Shown here: piece after piece, positions 8,938 through 17,187 of the stretch
Position numbering within the stretch: position 1 is the stretch's first letter
Layout of the letters: every line of letters begins with the position of its first letter
From: Vibrio bathopelagicus
GTDB lineage: Bacteria; Pseudomonadota; Gammaproteobacteria; Enterobacterales; Vibrionaceae
Length of the DNA stretch: 64,000 nucleotides
Assembly (NCBI RefSeq): GCF_014879975.1
Contig: NZ_CP062501.1
Location: 620,001-684,000 of the forward strand
Direction of reading: 5' to 3'
Made by a program: the position numbers and the translations under genes
Notes under the pieces: generated by a model
What the model saw: the letters and a program-made list of their open reading frames with translations, nothing else
Database searches by the model: none
Told to the model about the DNA's origin: nothing

Positions 8938-9252
8938 AATTTGTCCCTTATTCATAAATTTTCTAAATTGTTGATTGCATTACTGCAATGCGCTGATAAT
9001 TGAATTATTTAATATTGCTAAGAAATAAGGAAAAACTACTTACAAAAACGGGTAACGATTTTACATGTCATTTTTTACTATTTATCTAACTTAAATAACT
9101 CCGGCTAACAGAGCGAGTGCATGTTAACACAGTCTTTCCGGTTGTACACTCATTGATTGAGAAATCAGCGAGTTTTTTTGTCATGTTGTGCTCGTTAACA
9201 AAACTACCCTTAATAGCTGATAGTTTTATAAAGTCACGCGCCATGACAAAGT
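8938..9252. other. Cold-shock gene leader and promoter region
   Basis: 315 bp with no gene. The part nearest the start codon (8938-9100) is AT-rich and probably the 5' untranslated leader. A hairpin with a T-run on the opposite strand is listed separately at 9149-9179. Confidence 0.4.
9149..9179 (+). terminator. Terminator-like hairpin on the plus strand opposite the csp leader
   Basis: CTCATTGATT (9149-9158) and AATCAGCGAG (9163-9172) pair over nine of ten positions including one wobble, around a GAGA loop, followed by seven T. No plus-strand gene is annotated before it. Confidence 0.4.
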
Positions 9253-9279
9253 AAAAAGGAAGCCTGTAGCTTCCTTTTC
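9253..9279 (-). terminator. Terminator of codBA
   Basis: The stem AAGGAAGC/GCTTCCTT with a 5-nt loop is followed on the minus strand by TTTTT, 20 bp after codA. Confidence 0.75.
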
Positions 9280-9298
9280 TTCATCAGTATAGACGATA

Positions 9299-10576
9299 TT
9301 AACGCTTGAAGTTGATATCTTCTGTCTGATCTAAGTTAATTTTTGTTTTCGCAGGTTGCGTTTCAGCGATCACCTTGCCGTGTCGTACCGAGTATTGAAC
9401 TGGCACTTGGCGACGTACTGCGTCAAAACCATTGTCTGCAGGCAGGATCAATAGGCTACCAGGCTTCCCTTCTTCAATACCGTAGTTGTCTTGAATGTTC
9501 AGAGTGCGAGCTGAGTTCTTGCTGATCAAATCAAGCGAGGTGTTGATTTGGTCGTAGCCCATAACTTGTGTTACATGCAGCCCCATGTGCAGAACTTGAA
9601 GCATATTCGCTGTACCCAGTGGGTACCATGGGTCAAACACATCATCATGGCCGAAACACACGTTGATATTAGCCGCTAGCATCTCTTTAACACGAGTCAC
9701 GCCACGACGCTTCGGGTAGTCATCGAAACGGCCTTGTAAGTGAATGTTTACTAACGGGTTCGCGACGAAGTTAATGCCCGACATTTTTAGCAAGCGGAAT
9801 AGGCGAGATGCGTAAGCACCATTGTAAGAACCCATAGCTGTGGTATGGCTTGCCGTTACCTTTTCACCCATGTCGAATTTATGAGCAAGAGCCGCTAGTG
9901 TTTCAACGAAGCGAGATTGCTCGTCATCGATTTCATCACAGTGAACGTCGATCAGGCAGTCGTACTTGCGTGCAAGCTCGAACGCATAGTGCAGAGATTC
10001 AATTCCGTACTCACGAGTGAATTCGAAGTGAGGGATAGCACCAATAACGTCAGCGCCGATCTTCACAGCTTCTTCAAGCAATTCTTTGCCGTTAGGGTAT
10101 GAAAGAATGCCTTCCTGAGGGAATGCAACGATCTGGATGTCGACCCACTCTTTCATCTCTTCACGAACTTCAACCATCGCTCGTAATGCAACTAACGTTG
10201 GATCAGATACATCAACGTGAGTACGCACGTGTTGAACACCGTTAGCAATCTGCCATTTCAGTGTTTGTTTCGCACGAGACTTTACGTCTTCGATTGATAA
10301 CAATTCTTTACGCTCAGCCCAACGCTCAATACCTTCAAACAAAGTGCCAGAGATGTTCCAGTTAGGTTCTCCAGCTGTTTGCGTCGTATCTAGGTGAATA
10401 TGCGGTTCACAGAAAGGAGAAACTGCAATGCCACCTTCAGCATCAAGGATCTCACCTTGATGATCGATTGGCGCGTCATTATCGAGAATGCGAGAAAATT
10501 GACCATTTTCAATCAGGATTTGTTTCAAGCCATCTTGGTCTTGAAGCTTCGCGTTCTTGATTAATAAGGTTGTCAT
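9299..10576 (-). CDS. codA: Cytosine deaminase
   Basis: Hydrolyses cytosine to uracil and ammonia for pyrimidine salvage. It is a 425-residue amidohydrolase, as in E. coli CodA. Metal ligands are visible: EPHIHLDTT near residue 60, [14 protein letters not shown] near 212, SHTTAMGSY near 243, and [18 protein letters not shown] near 312. ATG at 10576 follows AAGGA. It lies 9 bp after codB and is surely co-transcribed, with a terminator at 9253-9279. The last ~20 residues are charged and not conserved with the core. Confidence 0.95.
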   Translation of the reverse strand: MTTLLIKNAKLQDQDGLKQILIENGQFSRILDNDAPIDHQGEILDAEGGIAVSPFCEPHIHLDTTQTAGEPNWNISGTLFEGIERWAERKELLSIEDVKSRAKQTLKWQIANGVQHVRTHVDVSDPTLVALRAMVEVREEMKEWVDIQIVAFPQEGILSYPNGKELLEEAVKIGADVIGAIPHFEFTREYGIESLHYAFELARKYDCLIDVHCDEIDDEQSRFVETLAALAHKFDMGEKVTASHTTAMGSYNGAYASRLFRLLKMSGINFVANPLVNIHLQGRFDDYPKRRGVTRVKEMLAANINVCFGHDDVFDPWYPLGTANMLQVLHMGLHVTQVMGYDQINTSLDLISKNSARTLNIQDNYGIEEGKPGSLLILPADNGFDAVRRQVPVQYSVRHGKVIAETQPAKTKINLDQTEDINFKR

Positions 10577-10585
10577 AGTGTGTCC

Positions 10586-11824
10586 TTAAGCGGCCTGAGA
10601 TTTCAGAGCGTTTTTATTCAATAGAGGGTTAAGCACGAGGTAACTGATCGCACCACCAAACACGGCGTTCAAAGGAACGATGCCAGGAAGGAAGTGACCA
10701 GCGGCTACGCCTGTTGCTACCGCGATAATGCCAGCCCAGTTAACGGTTTGGAACTCTGCTTTTGCAAAATCTTTGTAACGTTTACGGTTCGCAAAGAAAT
10801 CGGCGATGATTACGCCACCAATTGGTGGAATTGCCAACGAAAGGAAGGTTAACCAGCCGACGAAGTTGTTGTACAACCAAAGCGCGAAAATCGTACCTAC
10901 GATACCGTTAATGATAGACATTGTAGTACTTGAGCGACCAGTGATGTTGGATAAACCAAGACCTGACGCATAAAGTGCGTTTTCATTGGTTGTCCAGATG
11001 TTCAAGCCTAGAACGATGATGGCAGGAAGAAGTAGTCCTTGCGCAATCATCACATCTGAAATGTCAGAGAGACCCGTCGCTGCTGCACCTGCCGCGCCAA
11101 AGATAAACATCAGTGAGTTACCGATGAAGAATGCGACCATTGTAATTAACACTGCGCTCGCTGGCTTTTTACCAAAGCGGACGAAATCGGCAGTCAACGT
11201 ACCCGCACTAACGAACGAACCGACAACCATGGCAAGCGCCATTGAGAAGTCCATTGGTGTTTCTGGCTCGATGAGTTGTAACTGTTCTAGCCCGCCAACA
11301 CTGTCTACCGCAGTCAGTACAGAGTAACCACCCAGAATTGCAATTGCAGGAACAGCAATAGCTGAGAGTACCATTAGCGCTTTAATACCGAAGTACACCG
11401 TACCGGTCATCAACAAGCCTGATACAACAATTAAGGTGTTGGTATCAATGCCCGTGGCTTTCTGTACCGGAATCGCAAACATGGCAACGCCTACACCAAA
11501 CCAACCGACTTGTGTACCACCAAGTAGAGCAGAGGGAAGCCATGAGCCTTTAGTACCGAAAGAGAAACGAGCAAGGAGGTGAGTAGAGAGGCCAGTAGAT
11601 GCGCCGATGTAGCCAAGAAAAGAAGTGTAAATACCGAGGATTAGGTTACCGATGAGAACGGCGAGGAAGAAATCGTTGAATGAAAGACCTGTCCCGAGTG
11701 AACCACCGGTCCACATACTTGCAGAGAAGAAAGTGAGTCCAAGCATTACCATGGTGAGTGAAGCAACTCCTTTCCTAGCCGATGTAGGAACCGGCCCTAG
11801 ACTGTAGTTATTATCAGCAGCCAT
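10586..11824 (-). CDS. codB: Cytosine permease
   Basis: A 412-residue NCS1-family transporter with about 12 membrane helices that imports cytosine with a cation. The length and the N-terminal TMVMLGLTFFSASMWTGGSL segment fit CodB. ATG at 11824 has a strong GGAGGT site. It is first in the codBA operon. A PurR-like box at 11875-11890 and a perfect LacI-type palindrome at 12015-12030 lie upstream, in line with purine/nitrogen control of codBA in enterobacteria. Confidence 0.95.
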   Translation of the reverse strand: MAADNNYSLGPVPTSARKGVASLTMVMLGLTFFSASMWTGGSLGTGLSFNDFFLAVLIGNLILGIYTSFLGYIGASTGLSTHLLARFSFGTKGSWLPSALLGGTQVGWFGVGVAMFAIPVQKATGIDTNTLIVVSGLLMTGTVYFGIKALMVLSAIAVPAIAILGGYSVLTAVDSVGGLEQLQLIEPETPMDFSMALAMVVGSFVSAGTLTADFVRFGKKPASAVLITMVAFFIGNSLMFIFGAAGAAATGLSDISDVMIAQGLLLPAIIVLGLNIWTTNENALYASGLGLSNITGRSSTTMSIINGIVGTIFALWLYNNFVGWLTFLSLAIPPIGGVIIADFFANRKRYKDFAKAEFQTVNWAGIIAVATGVAAGHFLPGIVPLNAVFGGAISYLVLNPLLNKNALKSQAA

Positions 11825-11874
11825 TTTTTACCTCCGCAAATGATCAAAATTAAAATTAACGGTCGCCGTATTGC

Positions 11875-11890
11875 AGGCAAACGTGCGCAT
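11875..11890. promoter_or_regulatory. Candidate PurR box upstream of codBA
   Basis: AGGCAAACGTGCGCAT matches the PurR consensus (ACGCAAACGTTTGCGT) at 12 of 16 positions, including the core GCAAACGT. E. coli codBA is a known PurR target. It is 51 bp upstream of the codB start. Confidence 0.55.
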
Positions 11891-12014
11891 TATGGTGATA
11901 TAAATCACATAGTCAATGCTAGTTTTGTCAATAAGTCCGCCATTAAGACAGCTTTGTTGAAAATAGACATTTAAAACATGAGGTTACTTTTTGTATTTAT
12001 TTTTTAAAAATAAT

Positions 12015-12030
12015 TAGAAAACGTTTTCTA
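12015..12030. promoter_or_regulatory. Perfect 16-bp palindrome with central CG (LacI-family operator type)
   Basis: TAGAAAACGTTTTCTA is fully self-complementary with the central CpG typical of LacI/PurR-family operators. It lies 191 bp upstream of codB and about 107 bp beyond the end of qrr copy B. No other gene is close, so codBA is the likely target. Confidence 0.5.
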
Positions 12031-12136
12031 TGGCGTTGATGATGAGTCAGGACTTAGCTTCACTATGAATCCTAGCGATTATGATCGTGAATGGGTGTCT
12101 GTATATTAGATGGACGATGTTTCTTAAATTGCAGGC

Positions 12137-12245
12137 AAAAAAATGGCCAATCGCAATATTCGCAATTGGCCTATATATATCGTGAACAAGAAAGGTTCAC
12201 TAACAACGTCAGTTGGCTAGGTGACCCTCGGCTTAAGAAGGGTCA
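12137..12245 (-). ncRNA. qrr: Quorum regulatory small RNA Qrr (copy B)
   Basis: A second Qrr RNA, transcribed toward codBA. Reading the minus strand, the RNA starts TGACCC at 12245. It has the same 5' hairpin and core TAGCCAACTGACGTTGTTAG as copy A (52 nt identical), then a divergent spacer. The terminator is GGCCAATTGCGA/TCGCGATTGGCC-like (12144-12171) with seven T. A sigma-54 promoter and LuxO-like sites lie upstream. Qrr copies act additively or redundantly in vibrios. An apparent 124-codon frame over this locus is not a gene. Confidence 0.93.
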
Positions 12246-12255
12246 ATATATACAT

Positions 12256-12272
12256 TGCAGATAGCGTGCCAA
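12256..12272 (-). promoter_or_regulatory. Sigma-54 promoter of qrr copy B
   Basis: The minus strand reads TTGGCACGCTATCTGCA, with GG and GC doublets exactly 12 bp apart. The predicted start, 12245, coincides with the TGACCC start of the RNA. Confidence 0.9.
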
Positions 12273-12332
12273 CTTTTAAACCTGCGAATTGGGCTGTTTT
12301 ACAGCAATTTGGTGCGTATTTGAATGGTGTTT

Positions 12333-12358
12333 TTGCATTATGAAAATGCATTTTGCGA
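12333..12358. promoter_or_regulatory. Two adjacent LuxO-like sites upstream of qrr copy B
   Basis: TTGCATTATGAAA (12333-12345) and ATGCATTTTGCGA (12346-12358) match TTGCA-N3-TGCAA with one and two mismatches. They are about 60-90 bp upstream of the sigma-54 promoter. Confidence 0.6.
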
Positions 12359-12422
12359 ATTGTTGATGCTCTGCAACCAATTTTACATTTTGTCAGTAAG
12401 GAAATTTGAGTATTTTCAAGTG

Positions 12423-12492
12423 TTGTAATGTTGTAATGTTGTAATGTTGTAATGTTGTAATGTTGTAATGTTGTAATGTTGTAATGTTGTAA
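12423..12492. repeat. Octanucleotide tandem repeat (TTGTAATG)8 plus partial copy
   Basis: Eight perfect copies of TTGTAATG (12423-12486) plus TTGTAA. A looser ACTAAA-type repeat follows at about 12522-12572. The array is intergenic, upstream of the LuxO sites of qrr copy B and downstream of the HlyD-family gene. Length variation between strains is likely. Confidence 0.9.
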
Positions 12493-12573
12493 GTAAGCGA
12501 TAAAGACAAGAAGCCAGTTTGATACTAAAACTAAAACTAAAACAGAGACTAAAACTAAGGCAAGCACTAAAAC

Positions 12574-12606
12574 AAAAAGCCCGCATGACATCGGTCTATG
12601 TGGGCT
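12574..12606 (-). terminator. Terminator of the YibIH-like operon
   Basis: The stem AGCCCGCAT/ATGTGGGCT (one G-T pair) with an 11-nt loop is followed on the minus strand by TTTTTG. Confidence 0.7.
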
Positions 12607-12636
12607 TACGATTGGTTTTAATTTATTGAAGTCGTG

Positions 12637-13860
12637 TTATATCGAATAGAAGAAGTAGAGTTGCGACTTCATTCTGATAATGATTCCACGGATAACATCT
12701 AAGAATGCCATAAAGCTGATTGGTTTTTCGCCGCTCACCCATGCCAGTCCAACAGAGCCTACGGGGATATCATAGCCTTCTGTTTCTTCGATCTTCAGTC
12801 TCACGAAGTGGTGTTTGTTTTGAAGGTTCCGTCCGGTTGTGACGCGAACCTGTTCATCAATACCAAGCAAACTGGCTTGTGCCTCACCTGTCGCTTCGAC
12901 AATACCTTCGACGGTTGCAGAGAAAACCTTTCCTGGATAAACAGGTGTTGCAAACTCAGCAGGCTGGCCCACTTTTACGTTACGAATTGCTTGGTGATTA
13001 ACCCGCATTAGCACGTACTTCTCTTCTGTATACATCTGGATACGAGGCATCATTGAGACTCGTTGCCCTTCACGAAGAATAAAGTTAGTCACAAAGCCAT
13101 CTGTTGGGGCGGTGACTTTGGTGCTGTTAAGGTCCCATTGCGCTTGGGCTAATGTTGCCTTTGCAGAGTCGACTTCAGTTTGCTTTTTACTGACGTTTGT
13201 TTCTGCTTTGTGAATGTTTAACTTTGCGTTCTCGGCATCAACTTCTTTCTTACTCAGTTGAGATTCTAACGTCGTGACATTATGAGTCGCTAAATCTACT
13301 GCTGCAGTTTGTTGATCAATGTCTGACTCTGTAATCGTATGCTCAACAACACTGTTTTGTCTCTGGTAACGAGAGAGTGTCTTCGATTGAAGGACTAAGT
13401 CTGTTTTTGCTGATTCAATTTGTGCGATAGACGCTTTGATGTCTTCAAGCGCAGACTGATGGCTGACCTTTGCGATGTTGACTTCTTGGCGAGCGGTATC
13501 TAAGGCAACGTGAGCAGATTCAAGTTGAACGCTCGCTTTATCTCTCGCGATGACATATTTGGTGTCATCAATCTCGTAGATTAGCTCACCTTTCGTCACA
13601 TCTTGGTTTGGACTGATGTAAACCTTGGTGGTTTTGCCGGTGACCGATGTTGAGTCTGGACGCAGCTGAATATGCGGAGACTGTACAACCGACCCGCCAG
13701 ACAGATCCATTGGGGTAAAGTTGACCAATCCAACCCAGACGAACAGTAACCAAGACGTACCACCTAAGTAAGCAAACGCCTTAGTACCTTTGTTCCACGG
13801 CATGCCCACTAAGCGCAGCAAATAAATAAAGAGTGCCCATACAGCCAAACCTTCTAACAT
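12637..13860 (-). CDS. HlyD-family membrane fusion protein (YibH-like)
   Basis: A 407-residue inner-membrane periplasmic adaptor for efflux or secretion. Two N-terminal hydrophobic stretches (~3-15 and ~29-47) precede the first lipoyl/barrel half (GKTTKVYISPNQDVTKGELI), a long coiled-coil hairpin (~110-235), then the second half (TKVTAPTDGFVTNFILREGQ) and a beta-barrel. It overlaps the DUF3302 gene upstream by 7 bp, the same pairing as E. coli yibI-yibH. No transport ATPase or RND pump is adjacent, so its partner is unknown. The divergent AraC gene may regulate it. Confidence 0.85.
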   Translation of the reverse strand: MLEGLAVWALFIYLLRLVGMPWNKGTKAFAYLGGTSWLLFVWVGLVNFTPMDLSGGSVVQSPHIQLRPDSTSVTGKTTKVYISPNQDVTKGELIYEIDDTKYVIARDKASVQLESAHVALDTARQEVNIAKVSHQSALEDIKASIAQIESAKTDLVLQSKTLSRYQRQNSVVEHTITESDIDQQTAAVDLATHNVTTLESQLSKKEVDAENAKLNIHKAETNVSKKQTEVDSAKATLAQAQWDLNSTKVTAPTDGFVTNFILREGQRVSMMPRIQMYTEEKYVLMRVNHQAIRNVKVGQPAEFATPVYPGKVFSATVEGIVEATGEAQASLLGIDEQVRVTTGRNLQNKHHFVRLKIEETEGYDIPVGSVGLAWVSGEKPISFMAFLDVIRGIIIRMKSQLYFFYSI

Positions 13861-14246
13861 GCTGGGTTCTCCTTATTATCAACCGATTGGGTGCTGTTTA
13901 CGTCGCCGACAGTATTCGCATTATTATTACTCGTACTATCTGTGCTGGTGTTGCTTGGCGCACGCCATGTATCCCTAAGGTTGATAATGGCTTTTTCCAT
14001 ATCAACAAACGATACGATTACTGCGAGTACCCACACCCAGTGCCATATGAAGCCAATCCACGTTAAAGCGGTGATTAAACCGAGCTGGTGATGCTCTTTA
14101 CTGTGAGCTTTATTGATTGGTAATTCATGAACACGCCAAAAGCCGTAACATGCTGCTGCGATTGTTGCGACCAACACAACACCTGCTACAACGTGTAATG
14201 CGGTGTCTGCGCCTGTTCCAACAAATGGGACACTTAGTAAACTCAT
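13854..14246 (-). CDS. DUF3302 small inner-membrane protein (YibI-like)
   Basis: 130 residues with two clear membrane helices (~18-38 and ~57-78). The cytoplasmic tail is Asn/Ser/Thr-rich and low complexity from ~95. DUF3302 proteins are paired with HlyD-type adaptors, and here the reading frames overlap, implying translational coupling. The function is not established; it may assist the fusion protein in the membrane. ATG at 14246 follows an AGGGTT-type site. Confidence 0.8.
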   Translation of the reverse strand: MSLLSVPFVGTGADTALHVVAGVVLVATIAAACYGFWRVHELPINKAHSKEHHQLGLITALTWIGFIWHWVWVLAVIVSFVDMEKAIINLRDTWRAPSNTSTDSTSNNNANTVGDVNSTQSVDNKENPAC

Positions 14247-14380
14247 TGATCAACCCTAAGTAAAATTTGAACGCCGAGTGTGATGGAATGCAAATTTACA
14301 GGTTGTAATTTCACAGATTACGTTAATAATCGATATTAAATGACGTGATTAGTATTTGTGGTGTAAGGAAAGACGCTCAT

Positions 14381-15388
14381 ATGAATAATTCTAACTTCCT
14401 AAGAGCATTAGGTATTTGGGGAATATACCAGTACGCAGTTGCTTACGATGGTGTTGATGCCGAACAATTGGGTATTCCAAACTCGGTATTCAAGAACCCG
14501 ATGAACCTCATTCCCGTACGTGAAGTAGACCGTTGGTTTGTGGGCCTTGAGCAACAAACCAACGATCCTGACATCATATTAAAGCTTGCTGACCGTGTAG
14601 AAATTGAAAAGCTTGGTCCGTTATCGAATTGGATTTTCTCAGGACACGATTTGGCCTCGACGATCCGCCGAGTGAACACCGGTCTACATTGCTTACAGTC
14701 GGGTGCTTACTTGTATGGGGCTCAAGTGGGGAACCTTATCAAGTGGTGCTATCACAACCCATCTTACTCGGAGGCGGGGAAGGTTCATGATTCGGTTCGA
14801 GTCGCTATCTTCATGATGAAGATATTGCGTTGTTACCTAGGCGAGGACTTTAAGCCAGCAGCAGTGACAATTGCAGGGCGTCGAGAAAATGTTGCACTTT
14901 ATCAGGAGTACTTTGGTTGCAATATCCAGTGGGACAAACCGAGAACCGAGGTGTGGTTGCCAAGTAAGTTAAGGCTTTCAACCAATCAATCTCCGTCGGT
15001 CAGCAAAATGAGTCTGGCTATGAATTTTCATGATTTGGATAACTATCTGAATATGCCTGATGCCGCCGATGACCATAAAGTCACCTATGAAATGATCAAT
15101 TATAGCCGTCACTTTGGCTTGCCCACCTTAAGTAAGGTATCCAGTTTATTGGGTTTGTCTGAGCAGCAGTTTCAGCGTCGGTTACACGACCTAGGCGTTA
15201 ACTTTTCAACCATCACTGGCTACGTACTCAGCAATATAGCGGTTGAGTTGTTGAGGTATTCATTGCCCATTGAAGAGGTAGCAAAACGTTTAGGTTATAC
15301 CAACGTGGCGAGCTTCAATCGTATGTTCAAAAAGCATCGAGGTTTGACGCCCAAGCAATATACAGAGCGCTTTCAGTTAGATAGTTAG
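14381..15388 (+). CDS. AraC-family transcriptional regulator
   Basis: 335 residues from ATG at 14381, which has AAGGAAAG before it; a GTG at 14345 is less likely. The N-terminal ~200 residues resemble the ligand-binding region of OruR/ArgR-like AraC proteins. The C-terminal ~100 residues carry two helix-turn-helices, ending with the family signature EEVAKRLGYTNVASFNRMFK and GLTPKQYTERF. It is divergent from the YibIH-like operon (134 bp between start codons), its most likely target. The inducer is unknown. Confidence 0.88.
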   Translation: MNNSNFLRALGIWGIYQYAVAYDGVDAEQLGIPNSVFKNPMNLIPVREVDRWFVGLEQQTNDPDIILKLADRVEIEKLGPLSNWIFSGHDLASTIRRVNTGLHCLQSGAYLYGAQVGNLIKWCYHNPSYSEAGKVHDSVRVAIFMMKILRCYLGEDFKPAAVTIAGRRENVALYQEYFGCNIQWDKPRTEVWLPSKLRLSTNQSPSVSKMSLAMNFHDLDNYLNMPDAADDHKVTYEMINYSRHFGLPTLSKVSSLLGLSEQQFQRRLHDLGVNFSTITGYVLSNIAVELLRYSLPIEEVAKRLGYTNVASFNRMFKKHRGLTPKQYTERFQLDS

Positions 15389-15440
15389 CTTCATTGCCAG
15401 TAAATCAAGTCGTTAACTATAAATATGACCATAAGCATGA

Positions 15441-16367
15441 TTATTTAGCTGGAGTCGATCTTGTATTGGCCGCCCCTTTCTTTCTAAGCAGGCTGGCAAA
15501 ATAAACCATGCCCCACGTGCTTAAAATGAATGGTGCGGTAAGGGGAACGAGCTGCAACTTGTGAAAGCCCAAAGTGACCAAGCAGCTTAGTAACATAGAT
15601 AGGATAATGAGCGGCCAAGGGATACGTTGGTAAAGCACAAGCGCTAAGGTCGCAAGTACAGCATTGTAGCCATACAGGCCTTGTTGGATCAGTTCGTCGG
15701 AGACACCGATTAAATAGCTGAAAGCCGTGCTGACAATCACCGCAAGCACGACCCATAACGCATGTTTGATATTGTTAAATGCAATCGCAGCCAAGATAAC
15801 CAACCCCGATAACTCATTGTTGATGAAGCTGACTTGGCTGATGCCTTTTAACAACGTTATGGCAATGCTTGGTAGGTTCAACCAATCGTTGAATGCTAAA
15901 AACGCTGTCGACTGCAGCGTAGTGTTTGAGGGGCTGAAAAAAGGGAGGTTCAAGCCTGATTGAAACATGTAGATAAACCAAGAGGTGACAATAAAGGCAC
16001 TTGTGTAACCGCGATACTTTTTAAAGCTAAACACAATCTTGGCGATGGGTACGGTAATCAGCGAACCGAGAGCGACGACTGAAATCAGCCACGCATTCAC
16101 ATCAAAAAAACTTCCGATGAATAAAGCAATCAGCGCGCCATTTAACCCATACATACCATTATCAATATCTTGAGACGGTTTATTGGTATACAGGGCAAAA
16201 CTGTAGCTGCAACTCGCACCGAATAAGGTAAGAAAAGCCAGTGGCAGAGAGTCAATTGAAATAGCGAGCAATAGCAGAAGGGAAGTCACGACAGATGACG
16301 TGAAATAGACTTGCCCAATACCATTGAGCAAGCCTTGAAGAGGGAGAATGTCCTTATTCTTTTGCAT
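15441..16367 (-). CDS. Urea transporter (UT family)
   Basis: A 308-residue membrane protein with about ten helices and internal two-fold symmetry. The paired UT signature is visible as GMYGLNGALIALFIGSFF (~77-94) and GLYGYNAVLATLALVLY (~234-250). It should form a channel for urea across the inner membrane. No urease or urea-amidolyase genes lie within the window, so urea use, osmotic balance or efflux cannot be told apart. It is convergent with the AraC gene and not in an operon. Confidence 0.87.
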   Translation of the reverse strand: MQKNKDILPLQGLLNGIGQVYFTSSVVTSLLLLLAISIDSLPLAFLTLFGASCSYSFALYTNKPSQDIDNGMYGLNGALIALFIGSFFDVNAWLISVVALGSLITVPIAKIVFSFKKYRGYTSAFIVTSWFIYMFQSGLNLPFFSPSNTTLQSTAFLAFNDWLNLPSIAITLLKGISQVSFINNELSGLVILAAIAFNNIKHALWVVLAVIVSTAFSYLIGVSDELIQQGLYGYNAVLATLALVLYQRIPWPLIILSMLLSCLVTLGFHKLQLVPLTAPFILSTWGMVYFASLLRKKGAANTRSTPAK

Positions 16368-16437
16368 TTTCTGACTATGTTAAATTTTTGATACGTCAGA
16401 TTGTATACAATTTTATCGCGTTGACCATTATAGAATA

Positions 16438-17097
16438 CTAATTCTGATACCAACGTTCGCCATAGGCTGCTTGATAGTCCGGCTTATCGACAAGGCCTTC
16501 TTGTTCTGGAACTGTCTCTAATGGCCCAACAACGGTGCGATAAGGTAATACGCCAGCCCAAACAGGGGTATCCATGTCGGCCTTATCATCATTCACACCA
16601 TGCTTACCAATTTTTACAGACGCTTCCGTTAACGGTATTGCTAATAACTCGGTCGCGGTGAGCTCCTTCTCATTACTGAGCCTGACTTCATCGGTTCTGC
16701 CCGGTGCGATTTGCTCAATGAAGATGTTCAATAAGCGATCTTTTTCTTGGTTATCATCAATTACAGAGAAAGACCCAAATACCACTGCTGAACGGTAATG
16801 AGCACTATGATGAAAAGCAGAACGTGCTAACACCCATCCATCAAATAAAGTAAATGTTAGGCAGGTAGGGTTTCCCTTTTTTAAGCCTTTCAGAAGACGA
16901 CTGTTTTTAGCGCCATGGATATAGACCATGTCATCCACTCGCCATGCGAGCATTGGGATAACCATCGGGCCTTGCTCACCTTCTAGTGCAATGTGTGCGA
17001 TCAAGCTTTCATCAATGATTTGATGCAGTTTTTCTGGTTCAAATTCGGCCTTGTGAGCCCCTTTCTTAATCGTGGTTCTTTTCGTGTTAGATAACAT
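16438..17097 (-). CDS. Pyridoxamine 5'-phosphate oxidase-like FMN-binding protein
   Basis: 219 residues of the split-barrel flavin-binding family (Pyridox_ox_2 type). The stretch GPMVIPMLAWRVDDMVYIHG and the LARSAFHHSAHYRSAVVFG segment are typical. ATG at 17097 follows AGGAGC. It is divergent from a GntR/aminotransferase regulator across 90 bp, a common genomic pairing that implies regulation by that protein. True PNP oxidase activity is not shown; many members are FMN or F420 proteins of unknown substrate. Confidence 0.8.
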   Translation of the reverse strand: MLSNTKRTTIKKGAHKAEFEPEKLHQIIDESLIAHIALEGEQGPMVIPMLAWRVDDMVYIHGAKNSRLLKGLKKGNPTCLTFTLFDGWVLARSAFHHSAHYRSAVVFGSFSVIDDNQEKDRLLNIFIEQIAPGRTDEVRLSNEKELTATELLAIPLTEASVKIGKHGVNDDKADMDTPVWAGVLPYRTVVGPLETVPEQEGLVDKPDYQAAYGERWYQN

Positions 17098-17187
17098 AAT
17101 CGCTCCTTAATCATTGCCTTTTGGTCAATGTAGCGATTAACTGGTCTATTAAATAGAGCCACTTTAAAACACTATTTGGATCCAGTT

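Noticed and set aside
10986..11327. 113-codon plus-strand frame within codB
   Set aside because: Exactly antisense to a well-conserved transporter gene; a shadow frame.
12217..12591. 124-codon minus-strand open frame
   Set aside because: It runs through the octamer and ACTAAA repeats and the 5' half of qrr copy B; the peptide is repeats of LVLV and HYNITTLQ, with no ribosome site. Frame openness comes from the repeats.
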